Position numbers and translations under genes: made by a program. The notes beneath the pieces were generated by a model. That model did not search any database, was not told the origin of the DNA, and was given only the letters and a program-made list of their open reading frames with translations. Of a stretch of 64,000 bases of DNA, positions 51,817 through 59,958 are shown piece after piece (the stretch's first letter is position 1; each line of letters begins with the position of its first letter). This DNA is from Nitrospira sp. CG24D (GTDB lineage Bacteria > Nitrospirota > Nitrospiria > Nitrospirales > Nitrospiraceae), in assembly GCA_002869855.2 (NCBI GenBank), contig NEWQ02000012.1, positions 1 through 64,000 on the forward strand. The letters are read 5' to 3'.

Positions 51817-52251
51817 CTAAGACCAATACTGGGAGGCCTGCGTATACCCGAACAACAGATCCCGCCGCGCCAGAATGCCGACCAGTTTGCCGTTCCGCAC
51901 GACGGGCACTCTAGTGAGATACCGGTCTTGAAACAGATCGGCGACTTGCACGAGGGTCTGGTCTTCCGTCACTGTCACCGGGTGGGCCGACATGATTTCG
52001 GTCGCCAGAACCTTGCGCAGATCACGCCCCTCGATCATTACTTGAAGCAGATCGTATTCGCTCACAATGCCCACCAGCGTCCCGTCCTCTTCCACGACCG
52101 GCATGCTCCCGAAGTTCCGATGGGTCATCATGTGGGTCAAAGTCAGCGCGTCCGTCCGCGATATACAGCGCGTGACCGCGTCCTGCATCAACTGACCGAC
52201 GGTTAAGGTTTTCGGATCGCAGGCTTTCAGGAAAAATTCTGTTTGTCTCAT
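51817..52251 (-). CDS. CBS-pair protein
   Basis: 144 aa, two CBS motifs (TVGQLMQDAVTRCISRTDAL and SEYDLLQVM; ATEIMSAHPVTVTEDQTL and ARRDLLFGY). CBS pairs bind adenosine nucleotides. No enzymatic or transport domain is attached. AAGGGAAGG precedes the ATG at 52251. It is 10 nt after a second CBS-pair gene; the two share the layout and are likely a duplicated pair. Confidence 0.9.
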   Translation of the reverse strand: MRQTEFFLKACDPKTLTVGQLMQDAVTRCISRTDALTLTHMMTHRNFGSMPVVEEDGTLVGIVSEYDLLQVMIEGRDLRKVLATEIMSAHPVTVTEDQTLVQVADLFQDRYLTRVPVVRNGKLVGILARRDLLFGYTQASQYWS

Positions 52252-52261
52252 CGCCTTCCCT

Positions 52262-52726
52262 TCACTTTCTTCGGGCTGAACCGCCACCCAGATACGTTCG
52301 CAACACATCGCGCCGGGCAATGATGCCGATCAGTCGATCCTTGGCATCCACGACCGGCACGCGGACAAGATCGCTGGCCCGTAAGACATGCACCAGCGTT
52401 CCCAGCGTCGTTTCGGGCCGAACCGAATACGGGTTACCCGTCATGACATCCGCCGCAGTCAGCTCCCCTAGCGCATGTCCATCGTCCATCGCGGCAAGCA
52501 GGTCATGTTCACTCACAATCCCGATCAGCTTTCTACCGCCATCCACCACCGGGACCGCGCCAAATCCTTCGATCATGAGGGACGCAATCACATCACCCTT
52601 CGTCTTCAAGCGGGCGGACTGCACCCGCTTTTCCATCACCGGCATCACCAGCATCGAAGCAAAGTCCGGTGCTTTCGAAATCTTGGCCGGCTTCTTTGCT
52701 GGTTTCTTTTTCATCGTCTTCGGCAT
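52262..52726 (-). CDS. CBS-pair protein with a Lys-rich N-terminal tail
   Basis: 154 aa. A basic tail (MPKTMKKKPAKKPAKISK) is followed by two CBS motifs (SEHDLLAAM; ADVMTGNPYSVRPETTLGTL and ARRDVLRTYL). The ATG at 52726 has AAGGAG 9 nt upstream. The tail may contact nucleic acid or simply be disordered. Probably co-transcribed with the CBS gene downstream. Confidence 0.9.
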   Translation of the reverse strand: MPKTMKKKPAKKPAKISKAPDFASMLVMPVMEKRVQSARLKTKGDVIASLMIEGFGAVPVVDGGRKLIGIVSEHDLLAAMDDGHALGELTAADVMTGNPYSVRPETTLGTLVHVLRASDLVRVPVVDAKDRLIGIIARRDVLRTYLGGGSARRK

Positions 52727-52784
52727 GACATCACGCTCCTTCATTGGTCATATGGCACAGACAACACTAACTTACGGGATTCAG

Positions 52785-53306
52785 TTATTCCGGCGGCAAC
52801 GCCCCGGCCAGGCCGCGATCCTCTGACCAGCGCAGATGGAACGTCTTCTGCTTTCCAGCCTCTACGGCAATGCCCGTCAGCCCCTGCTTCCGGTCACGAT
52901 GGATCGCCGTGACGTTATAGACACCCGGCGCCAGATCAACGAAGAGCCAGGGTCCCTCCACCTGTTCTTGAGGGATCGTCACCACGGCTCCGCCTTTGAC
53001 CGGCTGGATTGCCACGGAGACTCCGGAGAGGAACGGTTTCCCGCCGGCCGTAAAGACGAGCTTCAACGAAAACGGCGGGTACTGGGCCGCTCGCTCTTCC
53101 AGCCCGATACCGGCACTGAAATACCGAACGTCGCCGGCCCGGTGAAGAGGCAGCAAATCGACTGTCGTCCGGCCTTCAATCTGATGACTTAACTCGACAA
53201 ACTCACTTGAAGCCCCAATCCGTGCCACCGCGCCGCCATCGGCCTGCCCCACAGCCCCGTTGAACAGGACCGCAAGCCAAACGACCCATAGGAAACTTCG
53301 TTTCAT
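52785..53306 (-). CDS. Exported protein with a carboxypeptidase-regulatory-like fold
   Basis: 173 aa. Signal peptide (ends near GAVGQADG). The second half (LSGVSVAIQPVKGGAVVTIP, DLAPGVYNVTAIHRDRKQG) has the pattern of a small beta-sandwich like the carboxypeptidase regulatory or DUF4198 type. AAAAGGAGGA precedes the ATG. Function unknown; may bind a metal or the envelope. Confidence 0.7.
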   Translation of the reverse strand: MKRSFLWVVWLAVLFNGAVGQADGGAVARIGASSEFVELSHQIEGRTTVDLLPLHRAGDVRYFSAGIGLEERAAQYPPFSLKLVFTAGGKPFLSGVSVAIQPVKGGAVVTIPQEQVEGPWLFVDLAPGVYNVTAIHRDRKQGLTGIAVEAGKQKTFHLRWSEDRGLAGALPPE

Positions 53307-53637
53307 ACATCCTCCTTTTCCCCGCACTCATTCCGTAACGCAATGAGAATGCCATGACACCTTATTCATCCGTCTCCTAACTCCCGCAAGAGGAAGCACA
53401 ATCTTGATTCATCCCACCTTCCCCGTGACAAGACTGACGCTAATCACCACAGTAACCATTCCAGCTCTGCTGCAAAAAGCCGCAGTGCTCTTCTCGATAG
53501 AGACCTTCAGTGCCTTCAAGCCCTGGAAACGATGCAGATTCTCCATAGCCATTGCCGGGCTCCACGGGCATATCCGATGCAGATTAGATACCTGATATTT
53601 TCGCTGTCGGTGACGTTTCTTGAAGGAGGAGTCCGTT
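53307..53637. other. Divergent intergenic region upstream of a usp gene
   Basis: No gene seen. GAAGGAGGAG at about 53622-53631 is the ribosome site of the next gene. AT-rich near 53580-53610, where a promoter is likely, but no clear box pair. Confidence 0.5.
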
Positions 53638-54543
53638 ATGCGCATTGTCTGTGCGATCGATGGGTCGGAGTATGCCCGGTGGGGAGTTCAGGCCCTTCAA
53701 GCGCTCGCCAGCCGGGAACCTGAATCTGTAGTGCTCTTGCATGTCGTCGATCCTTCAATGCTTCAGGCAAGCAAAGGAAAGAATCCGGCTGCCGTCACAC
53801 GTGCCCTCGCCGCCTTAGACAAGGCCGGCAAGTTACTCTTGCGTGAAGCGGAACGGACGGCGCGCGTCGCCCTCGGCCAAGCGGGCACCGGCCCTCGCAC
53901 GACATTCCAGACCGTCCTCGCGCACGGCCCTTTTGCCAAGACGATCGCCATGCAAGCCAAACGGTTGAAGGCGGATCTCATCCTGATGGGATCTCGAGGA
54001 TTAAGCGACATCAAAGCCTTTCTGCTGGGCAGTACCTCCCGACAAGTGGCGGCGGTCGCCCCCTGCTCGCTCTTGGTGATTAAACAACCTCTCACCAGGT
54101 TCAGCCATGTGGCGCTCGCGGTGGATGACTCGAAACCCTCACGGGCCGCCTCCCGCTTTCTCCGAACCCGCATTCTGCCGGAATCCGCAACGGTGTCGAT
54201 TCTGACATCCGTCGAGAGCCCGGTGACGGACTTAGCCGCCCGCTATCTGTCCGAATCACAAGTGGCATCCCTGACTCAACCGGTCATGGAGCGCGCCACC
54301 AACCTCGTCAACGCCTTGCGAGACGACTTCATCAAGGACGGATTCCCTGCGGTGCCTTATGTGCGGATGAATCATGTGATCGACACCATCGTCAAACACA
54401 TTGAGGCTGAGCACGACGACCTCCTGGTATTCGGCTCTCGCGAAATGAGCAAGACCGAGCGACTGCACCTCGGCAGCGTCTCCGAAACACTTCTGCGCCA
54501 CGCACCTTGCTCCGTGCTGATCGTACGAGGTGCCCGTGCCTGA
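53638..54543 (+). CDS. Tandem universal stress protein coupled to a P-type ATPase gene
   Basis: 301 aa, two UspA domains. The first has the ATP loop MGSRGLSDIKAFLLGSTS; the second has FGSREMSKTERLHLGSVSE, a slightly altered loop (Glu-Met in place of the usual Gly). GAAGGAGGAG precedes the ATG. Overlaps the downstream ATPase gene by 8 nt (54536-54543), so the two are co-translated; regulation of the pump by ATP or by stress is a natural hypothesis. Confidence 0.92.
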   Translation: MRIVCAIDGSEYARWGVQALQALASREPESVVLLHVVDPSMLQASKGKNPAAVTRALAALDKAGKLLLREAERTARVALGQAGTGPRTTFQTVLAHGPFAKTIAMQAKRLKADLILMGSRGLSDIKAFLLGSTSRQVAAVAPCSLLVIKQPLTRFSHVALAVDDSKPSRAASRFLRTRILPESATVSILTSVESPVTDLAARYLSESQVASLTQPVMERATNLVNALRDDFIKDGFPAVPYVRMNHVIDTIVKHIEAEHDDLLVFGSREMSKTERLHLGSVSETLLRHAPCSVLIVRGARA

Positions 54544-57343
54544 GTTCCGGTACCACGATATTGGAGCCCTCGCGATCGACGAGGTCATGAAGCGGCTTGA
54601 ATCCTCCACCAGCGGTCTTTCGCCGGAAGAGGCACGGCAACGGCTCGTCCAATTCGGCGCCAATCAGCTGACGGAACCTGATCGCTACACCATCCTGCGC
54701 GGACTCACCCGCCACTTCACCCACTTCCTCGCTCTGTTGCTCTGGATCGCGTCCGGCCTCGCATTCGCCGCAGACTTCATGAAACCCGGCGAGGGCATGG
54801 CCACACTGGGCTGGGCCATTCTCGGTGTCATCGTCATCAATGCCGTGTTCGCCTTCTTTCAAGAGTACAAAGCCGAGCGCGCCGTGCAGGCTCTCCATCG
54901 CCTGCTGCCGGACAAGGCCTGGGTCATGCGAGGAGGACAACCGCTCGAACTTCCTCGCAGCGACATCGTACCGGGCGACATCCTCATCCTGGAGGAAGGT
55001 GAACGTGTCCCCGCGGATGCGCGGCTGATCGATGCTACCGGGATGCGAGTGGATAATGCCGCCCTGACCGGAGAATCGAACCCGAAACGGCGGACCGCCG
55101 ATCCCCTGAAAGACGGCAATTGGCTGGATCTTCCCAACCTGGTGTTCGCCGGCACCACCGTCCTCTCCGGCCATGGCCGGGCCGTCGTATTCGCAGTCGG
55201 AATGCGCACGGAATTCGGCAAGATCGCCAATCTCACCACCTCGGTTGTCGTCGGTCTCAGTCCGCTCCAACAGGAAATCATCACCGTCACCCGCATCGTG
55301 GCCGCCATTTCTCTGGCCATGGGAGCCACGTTCTTTGTCATCGGAATGGGCACCGGACTTGGCTTCTGGGTCAGCGCGATTTTCGGCATCGGCATTATCG
55401 TCGCCAATGTGCCGGAGGGACTCCTGCCGACGGTGACGCTGGCCCTGGCCATGAGCAGCCAACGGATGGCGAAGCGCAACGCGTTGATCAAACATTTGTC
55501 TTCTGTCGAAACACTCGGTTGCACGACCGTCATCTGCACGGACAAAACCGGCACGCTCACGGAAAATCGGATGAAGGTGGATCGGTTTTACGCCGATAGC
55601 CTCGTGATCGAGTCGAGCGAGGGGTGCTTCTTCAGCAGAGGCCGCCTGATCACGACAGCGGATGCCGAGCGCTGGCAGTTCCTGTTCGACGCGCTGCTGA
55701 ATTGCCACAATGCCAAGCGGGTGCGGGGATCGGACGGACGATTTGTCGTGACCGGCGATCCGACGGAAGTCGCGCTCCTGGAATTCGCCATCGAGCATGG
55801 AGTCGCCCACCGCCCTCCGTTGCGGCGCATGGGAGAACTCGCGTTCGATGCCGACCGGAAACGGATGAGCACCCTGCACTGGATGGAAGGCCGGCTCATG
55901 GCTTTCACGAAAGGCGCCCCGGAAGCCGTGCTCACGCTCTGCACACAATCATTGGTTCATGGCGAAACCATTGCGATGACGCCGGACGAACGGAAGCGCA
56001 TCCTTGGCCAAAGCCGGACGTTTGCCGAGCAAGCCTACCGTGTAATGGCGGTGGCCATGCGCGAGGTCGCCCATCAGCCCGAGCATATCGAAATCGAGAC
56101 CATTGAGGACAACCTGACGTTTCTCGGACTCGTCGCCATGATGGATCCGCCGCACCGGGAAGTGCCGGAGGCGATCGCCACCTGCCGCAACGCCGGCGTG
56201 CGTGTGGTCATGATTACGGGGGATCATCCGCTCACTGCCCTGGCGATTGCCCGCAAGATCGGCCTGGCGCCGGAACAGACGCCGCAACAACCGACCGGCT
56301 TTGTCCCGGTGATTGAAGGCCCACAGCTCGACGGCATGAGCGATGACGTCCTTCGTCAACTGCTGACTCCCTCTCGTTCGGGAGAACCGGATCCGGTGTT
56401 TGCCCGCATGACGCCACGCCACAAGATGCGTATCGTGGCCACGCTCAAGGACATGGGCCACGTGGTGGCCGTTACCGGAGACGGGGTCAACGACGCGCCG
56501 GCTCTCAAGAAAGCCGACATCGGCGTGGCCATGGGCATCGCCGGGACGGATGTCGCCAAAGAAACCGCTGATATCATTTTGCTCGACGACAACTTCGCCA
56601 CGATCGTCAGTGCGATTGAAGAGGGCCGTGCGGTCTATGAAAACATTCGCAAATTCACCAGCTATATCCTGGCCAGCAACGTCCCTGAAATTGTGCCGTT
56701 CCTGGGCTATGGCTTCTTCGGTATCCCGCTGGCTCTCACGATTCCGCAAGTATTGGCGGTCGATCTCGGCACCGACATGATTCCGGCGCTGGGTCTCGGC
56801 ACCGAACGCCCGGTGGCCGACGTCATGGATATTCCGCCGCGTCCGAGGACCGAACGGCTGCTGAATCTCCCGCTCCTGCTCCGCGCCTACCTCTTTCTCG
56901 GTCTGATCGAAGCTATCGTGGCGATGAGTGGATTCTTTCTCTATCTCTCTAGCCAGGGATGGACCTGGGGCGCTCAGCTGGATTGGTCATCACCACTCTA
57001 TAAGGAGGCGACGACCGTGACCTTCGCCGGTATCGTCTTGGCCCAGGTGGCAAATGTCTTCGTCTGCCGTTCCGATCGACTCAGTGCCACCAGGAGTGGC
57101 TGGTTCAGCAACCCCCTCATCCTCTGGGGAATTGCCATCGAGCTGACACTACTTGCCATGATCACCTATACACCGATCGGACACGACATCTTTGGAACGA
57201 GCCCTGTCCCGGCCTGGATTTTCGGTCCCCTCGCGCTGGGCGCCCTCATGCTGTTATTGGCAGAGGAAGCTCGTAAGATCATTGCAAACCGGCTACATCC
57301 CAGACAACACAGCGAAAATGTCCAGAGAGGGAGCGCATCATGA
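54536..57343 (+). CDS. P2-type cation-transporting ATPase
   Basis: 935 aa. N-terminal cation-ATPase domain (GLSPEEARQRLVQFGANQL), TGES loop (ALTGESNPKR), phosphorylated Asp336 in CTDKTGTLTEN, hinge TGDGVNDAPALKKADIG. The M4 motif VANVPEGLLPTVTLALA is closest to Na/K- and H/K-type pumps (P2C) and Ca pumps; no beta subunit gene is nearby. Ion cannot be fixed; Na, K or Ca are candidates. GTG at 54536 has GAGG at the right distance; GTG at 54530 is the alternative. Confidence 0.93.
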   Translation: MPEFRYHDIGALAIDEVMKRLESSTSGLSPEEARQRLVQFGANQLTEPDRYTILRGLTRHFTHFLALLLWIASGLAFAADFMKPGEGMATLGWAILGVIVINAVFAFFQEYKAERAVQALHRLLPDKAWVMRGGQPLELPRSDIVPGDILILEEGERVPADARLIDATGMRVDNAALTGESNPKRRTADPLKDGNWLDLPNLVFAGTTVLSGHGRAVVFAVGMRTEFGKIANLTTSVVVGLSPLQQEIITVTRIVAAISLAMGATFFVIGMGTGLGFWVSAIFGIGIIVANVPEGLLPTVTLALAMSSQRMAKRNALIKHLSSVETLGCTTVICTDKTGTLTENRMKVDRFYADSLVIESSEGCFFSRGRLITTADAERWQFLFDALLNCHNAKRVRGSDGRFVVTGDPTEVALLEFAIEHGVAHRPPLRRMGELAFDADRKRMSTLHWMEGRLMAFTKGAPEAVLTLCTQSLVHGETIAMTPDERKRILGQSRTFAEQAYRVMAVAMREVAHQPEHIEIETIEDNLTFLGLVAMMDPPHREVPEAIATCRNAGVRVVMITGDHPLTALAIARKIGLAPEQTPQQPTGFVPVIEGPQLDGMSDDVLRQLLTPSRSGEPDPVFARMTPRHKMRIVATLKDMGHVVAVTGDGVNDAPALKKADIGVAMGIAGTDVAKETADIILLDDNFATIVSAIEEGRAVYENIRKFTSYILASNVPEIVPFLGYGFFGIPLALTIPQVLAVDLGTDMIPALGLGTERPVADVMDIPPRPRTERLLNLPLLLRAYLFLGLIEAIVAMSGFFLYLSSQGWTWGAQLDWSSPLYKEATTVTFAGIVLAQVANVFVCRSDRLSATRSGWFSNPLILWGIAIELTLLAMITYTPIGHDIFGTSPVPAWIFGPLALGALMLLLAEEARKIIANRLHPRQHSENVQRGSAS

Positions 57344-58665
57344 CCTCCGACCCTCACGAACCAATTCAGCATATCCCTGTCAGCGAAATCATCCCAAGCC
57401 AGGCAGCTTTGCCTCCGTCCGATCCTTCACGGCAGCATGACCGTGCAATGCCTATCACCGTCATTCCCCTTCCTCATCCACGGACGAAGTCACGGCTTCC
57501 GTGGCTGATCGGCAGCATAGCGGCGATCGCGCTGATCGGCACAGCGGTATGGTACTGGCTCTATGGGGTAACCCCTCCGGTTCAGTACAAGACGGGCCTG
57601 GTCGATCGCGGCCCCATCACCGCCATCGTCACCGCGACCGGTACGGTCAATCCCGTGGTCTCCGTCCAGGTCGGCAGCCAGGTATCGGGCAAGATCGCGA
57701 AGCTCTTCGTGGACTACAACAGCGCGGTGACGCAAGGGCAACCGCTGGCCCAGATCGACCAACTCCCGTTCCAATCTCGCGTCAGCCAGGCCCGCGCCGC
57801 GGTGAAGAGCGCCGCCGGCAATCTGGCCAAGGCCACGAACATGGGAGCCCAGCGAAAGCGTGAGCGCGACCGGATGGCCACTCTCCTGAAGCAGGCCTTC
57901 GTCTCGCAGGCGGACCTCGATCTGGCCGAAACAAACTATCGCGACGCCGAAGCCAACGTGCAGGTGATGCAAGCGCAACTGGACCAAGCGCAGGCGACGC
58001 TCGCCTCCACCGAGTTGGATCTCGGCTATACCACCATCTACTCGCCGGTAAACGGCATTGTCATCTCCCGCACTGTGGACGTCGGTCAAACGGTTGTCGC
58101 CAGTTTTCAAACACCTACCCTCTTTGTCATTGCGCAGGACCTGATGAAGATGCAGGTGAACGCCAATGTCAGCGAGTCCGACATCGGCGGCGTCGCCGAA
58201 GGAAAGACGGCCAGCTTTCGCGTGGATGCGTACCCCAAACACTTTTTCGATGGAACCGTGACCCAAGTGCGGAATGCGCCGATCAGCGTGCAAAACGTGG
58301 TGACCTACGACGTCGTGATCACGGTCGACAACAAAGACCTGAAGCTCAAACCGGGCATGACGGCCAACGTGACGATTGTGACGGCTAAGAAGGAAGATCC
58401 CCTGCGCGTGCCGAACGGCGCGTTACGGTTCCGGATGCCCAACGTTCCTGTGGACAAGAAGGTGTCGCAAGTCTGGGTGTTCGATCCGGAGAACAAGACC
58501 CATCAGGCCGGCGTCACCACCGGCATTGCGGATTCCCTGTTCACGGAAATCACTGAAGGAGCAGTGAAAGAAGGCGACCGGGTAATCCTCGGGATAGAAA
58601 CACCGGAGGAACTGGCGCAAAAAAAACTGCCGCCAGGGTTCGACTCCAGTCCGAGAATGAGATAA
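57340..58665 (+). CDS. MacA-like efflux adaptor
   Basis: 441 aa. A long N-terminal cytoplasmic tail of about 50 residues, one transmembrane segment (LIGSIAAIALIGTAVWYWLYG), then the barrel-sandwich (VVSVQVGSQVSGKIAKLFVD and YSPVNGIVISRTVDVGQT) around a coiled-coil hairpin (about 145-230). Overlaps the ATPase gene by 4 nt (ATGA). Works with a MacB-type permease, which follows but is frameshifted. Confidence 0.92.
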   Translation: MTSDPHEPIQHIPVSEIIPSQAALPPSDPSRQHDRAMPITVIPLPHPRTKSRLPWLIGSIAAIALIGTAVWYWLYGVTPPVQYKTGLVDRGPITAIVTATGTVNPVVSVQVGSQVSGKIAKLFVDYNSAVTQGQPLAQIDQLPFQSRVSQARAAVKSAAGNLAKATNMGAQRKRERDRMATLLKQAFVSQADLDLAETNYRDAEANVQVMQAQLDQAQATLASTELDLGYTTIYSPVNGIVISRTVDVGQTVVASFQTPTLFVIAQDLMKMQVNANVSESDIGGVAEGKTASFRVDAYPKHFFDGTVTQVRNAPISVQNVVTYDVVITVDNKDLKLKPGMTANVTIVTAKKEDPLRVPNGALRFRMPNVPVDKKVSQVWVFDPENKTHQAGVTTGIADSLFTEITEGAVKEGDRVILGIETPEELAQKKLPPGFDSSPRMR

Positions 58666-58679
58666 AGGGGACAGACGGG

Positions 58680-58706
58680 ATAGACCGAATAGACCGAATA
58701 GACCGT
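58680..58706 (+). repeat. Three tandem 9-bp units in the MacA/MacB spacer
   Basis: ATAGACCGA at 58680 and 58689 and ATAGACCGT at 58698, with a more degenerate unit just before. Ends 6 nt before the permease ATG, where a ribosome site would be expected and is not seen. Confidence 0.7.
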
Positions 58707-58712
58707 ATCACC

Positions 58713-59943
58713 ATGTCTTTTCTTTGGCTCACCATCTTATCCGCCATGCGAATCCTGCGCCGGAATCCGTTGCGCGCCGGACTGACGATGCTCGGCATCA
58801 TCATCGGCATCGGCGCTCGTGGCGATGGTCAGCCTGGGGCAGGGCGCGACAGCTTCCGTCCAGGCCGAAATCGCCAGCCTCGGCACCAACGTGCTTATCA
58901 TCATTCCCGGAACCACCACCGTCGGAGGCGTACGCGGCGGGCTCGGCACGATTTCGACCCTGACCGTGGACGACGCCGAAGATATCGAGAAGAAAATAGG
59001 CAGCGTCTCCATGGTGATGTATGGATCCCGGTCCGTCCTGCAGGTGATCGGTGAAAACAAAAACTGGAGCACCGTCGTACTAGGCACGACCCCCCAATTT
59101 ACCGACATTCGCAGCTGGCCGATCGTGCAAGGCAACTTCTTTACCCAGTCGGACATGGAATCGGCGGCGAAGGTCGCGATCCTTGGGAAAACCGTCGCGC
59201 AGAACCTGTTCGAGCCAGGGGATGAAGTCGTGGGCAGTCAGATTCGTATCCGCAACGTCCCGCTGCGTGTGATCGGCGTCCTGGCGCCCAAGGGACAATC
59301 GATTACCGGACAAGACCAGGATGATCTGGTCTTGCTCCCGTTTACGACCGCCGAACGTAAAGTCCTGGGAACGAAGTTTCTCGGAACCGTCGGGATCATC
59401 CTGGTGGCGACGCAGACGCGGCATGATATCCCCGCCGTCGTGGAGGACATCAAGGAACTCTTGCGCGCGAGACATCATGTCCAGCCGTCCGAAGACGACG
59501 ATTTCACCATCCGCACCATGGAAGACATCGCCAAGACCGTCGCCGGCACGAGCCGGACGATGATGTTCATGCTGATGGGCATTGCCTCCATCTCCCTTGT
59601 CGTGGGAGGCATCGGCATCATGAATATCCTCCTGGTTTCAGTCACGGAGCGGACCAAGGAAATCGGGCTGCGCATGGCCGTCGGCGCAAAGCGGATTCAC
59701 ATCCTGCTGCAATTTCTGATCGAAGCCATCATCATGACGACCATCGGGGGAATCATCGGAGTCGGGGCCGGCATCGGCATCTCGCTGCTCCTGACGAAAC
59801 TGATCGGCTGGCCGACGATTATTTCCATGCCGGCCGTGGCCGCCGCCTTTTTCTTTTCCCTGGTCGTCGGCATCTTCTTTGGCCTCTATCCGGCGAACAA
59901 AGCCTCCAAGCTGAATCCCATCGAGGCACTCCACTATGAGTAG
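58713..59943 (+). pseudogene. MacB-like ABC transporter permease, interrupted by a frameshift
   Basis: The first frame reads MSFLWLTILSAMRILRR, then LTMLGIIIGIGA and is lost. The next frame starts in LVAMVSLGQGATAS and continues to the end with the MacB periplasmic domain and FtsX-type segments (GGIGIMNILLVSVTERTKEIG). Joined, the two give a normal permease of about 410 aa. The break is at 58812-58818 in GGCGCTCG, where two bases seem lost from a GC repeat (or one gained). There is no ABC ATPase domain fused or nearby. If the frameshift is real the export system is broken. Confidence 0.87.
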
Positions 59944-59958
59944 CCCCAAGGCAGCGGC

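Noticed and set aside
54392..55948. 518-aa minus-strand open frame
   Set aside because: Antisense to the P2-type ATPase with its DKTGT and TGES motifs; composition His/Arg-rich as expected for a shadow.
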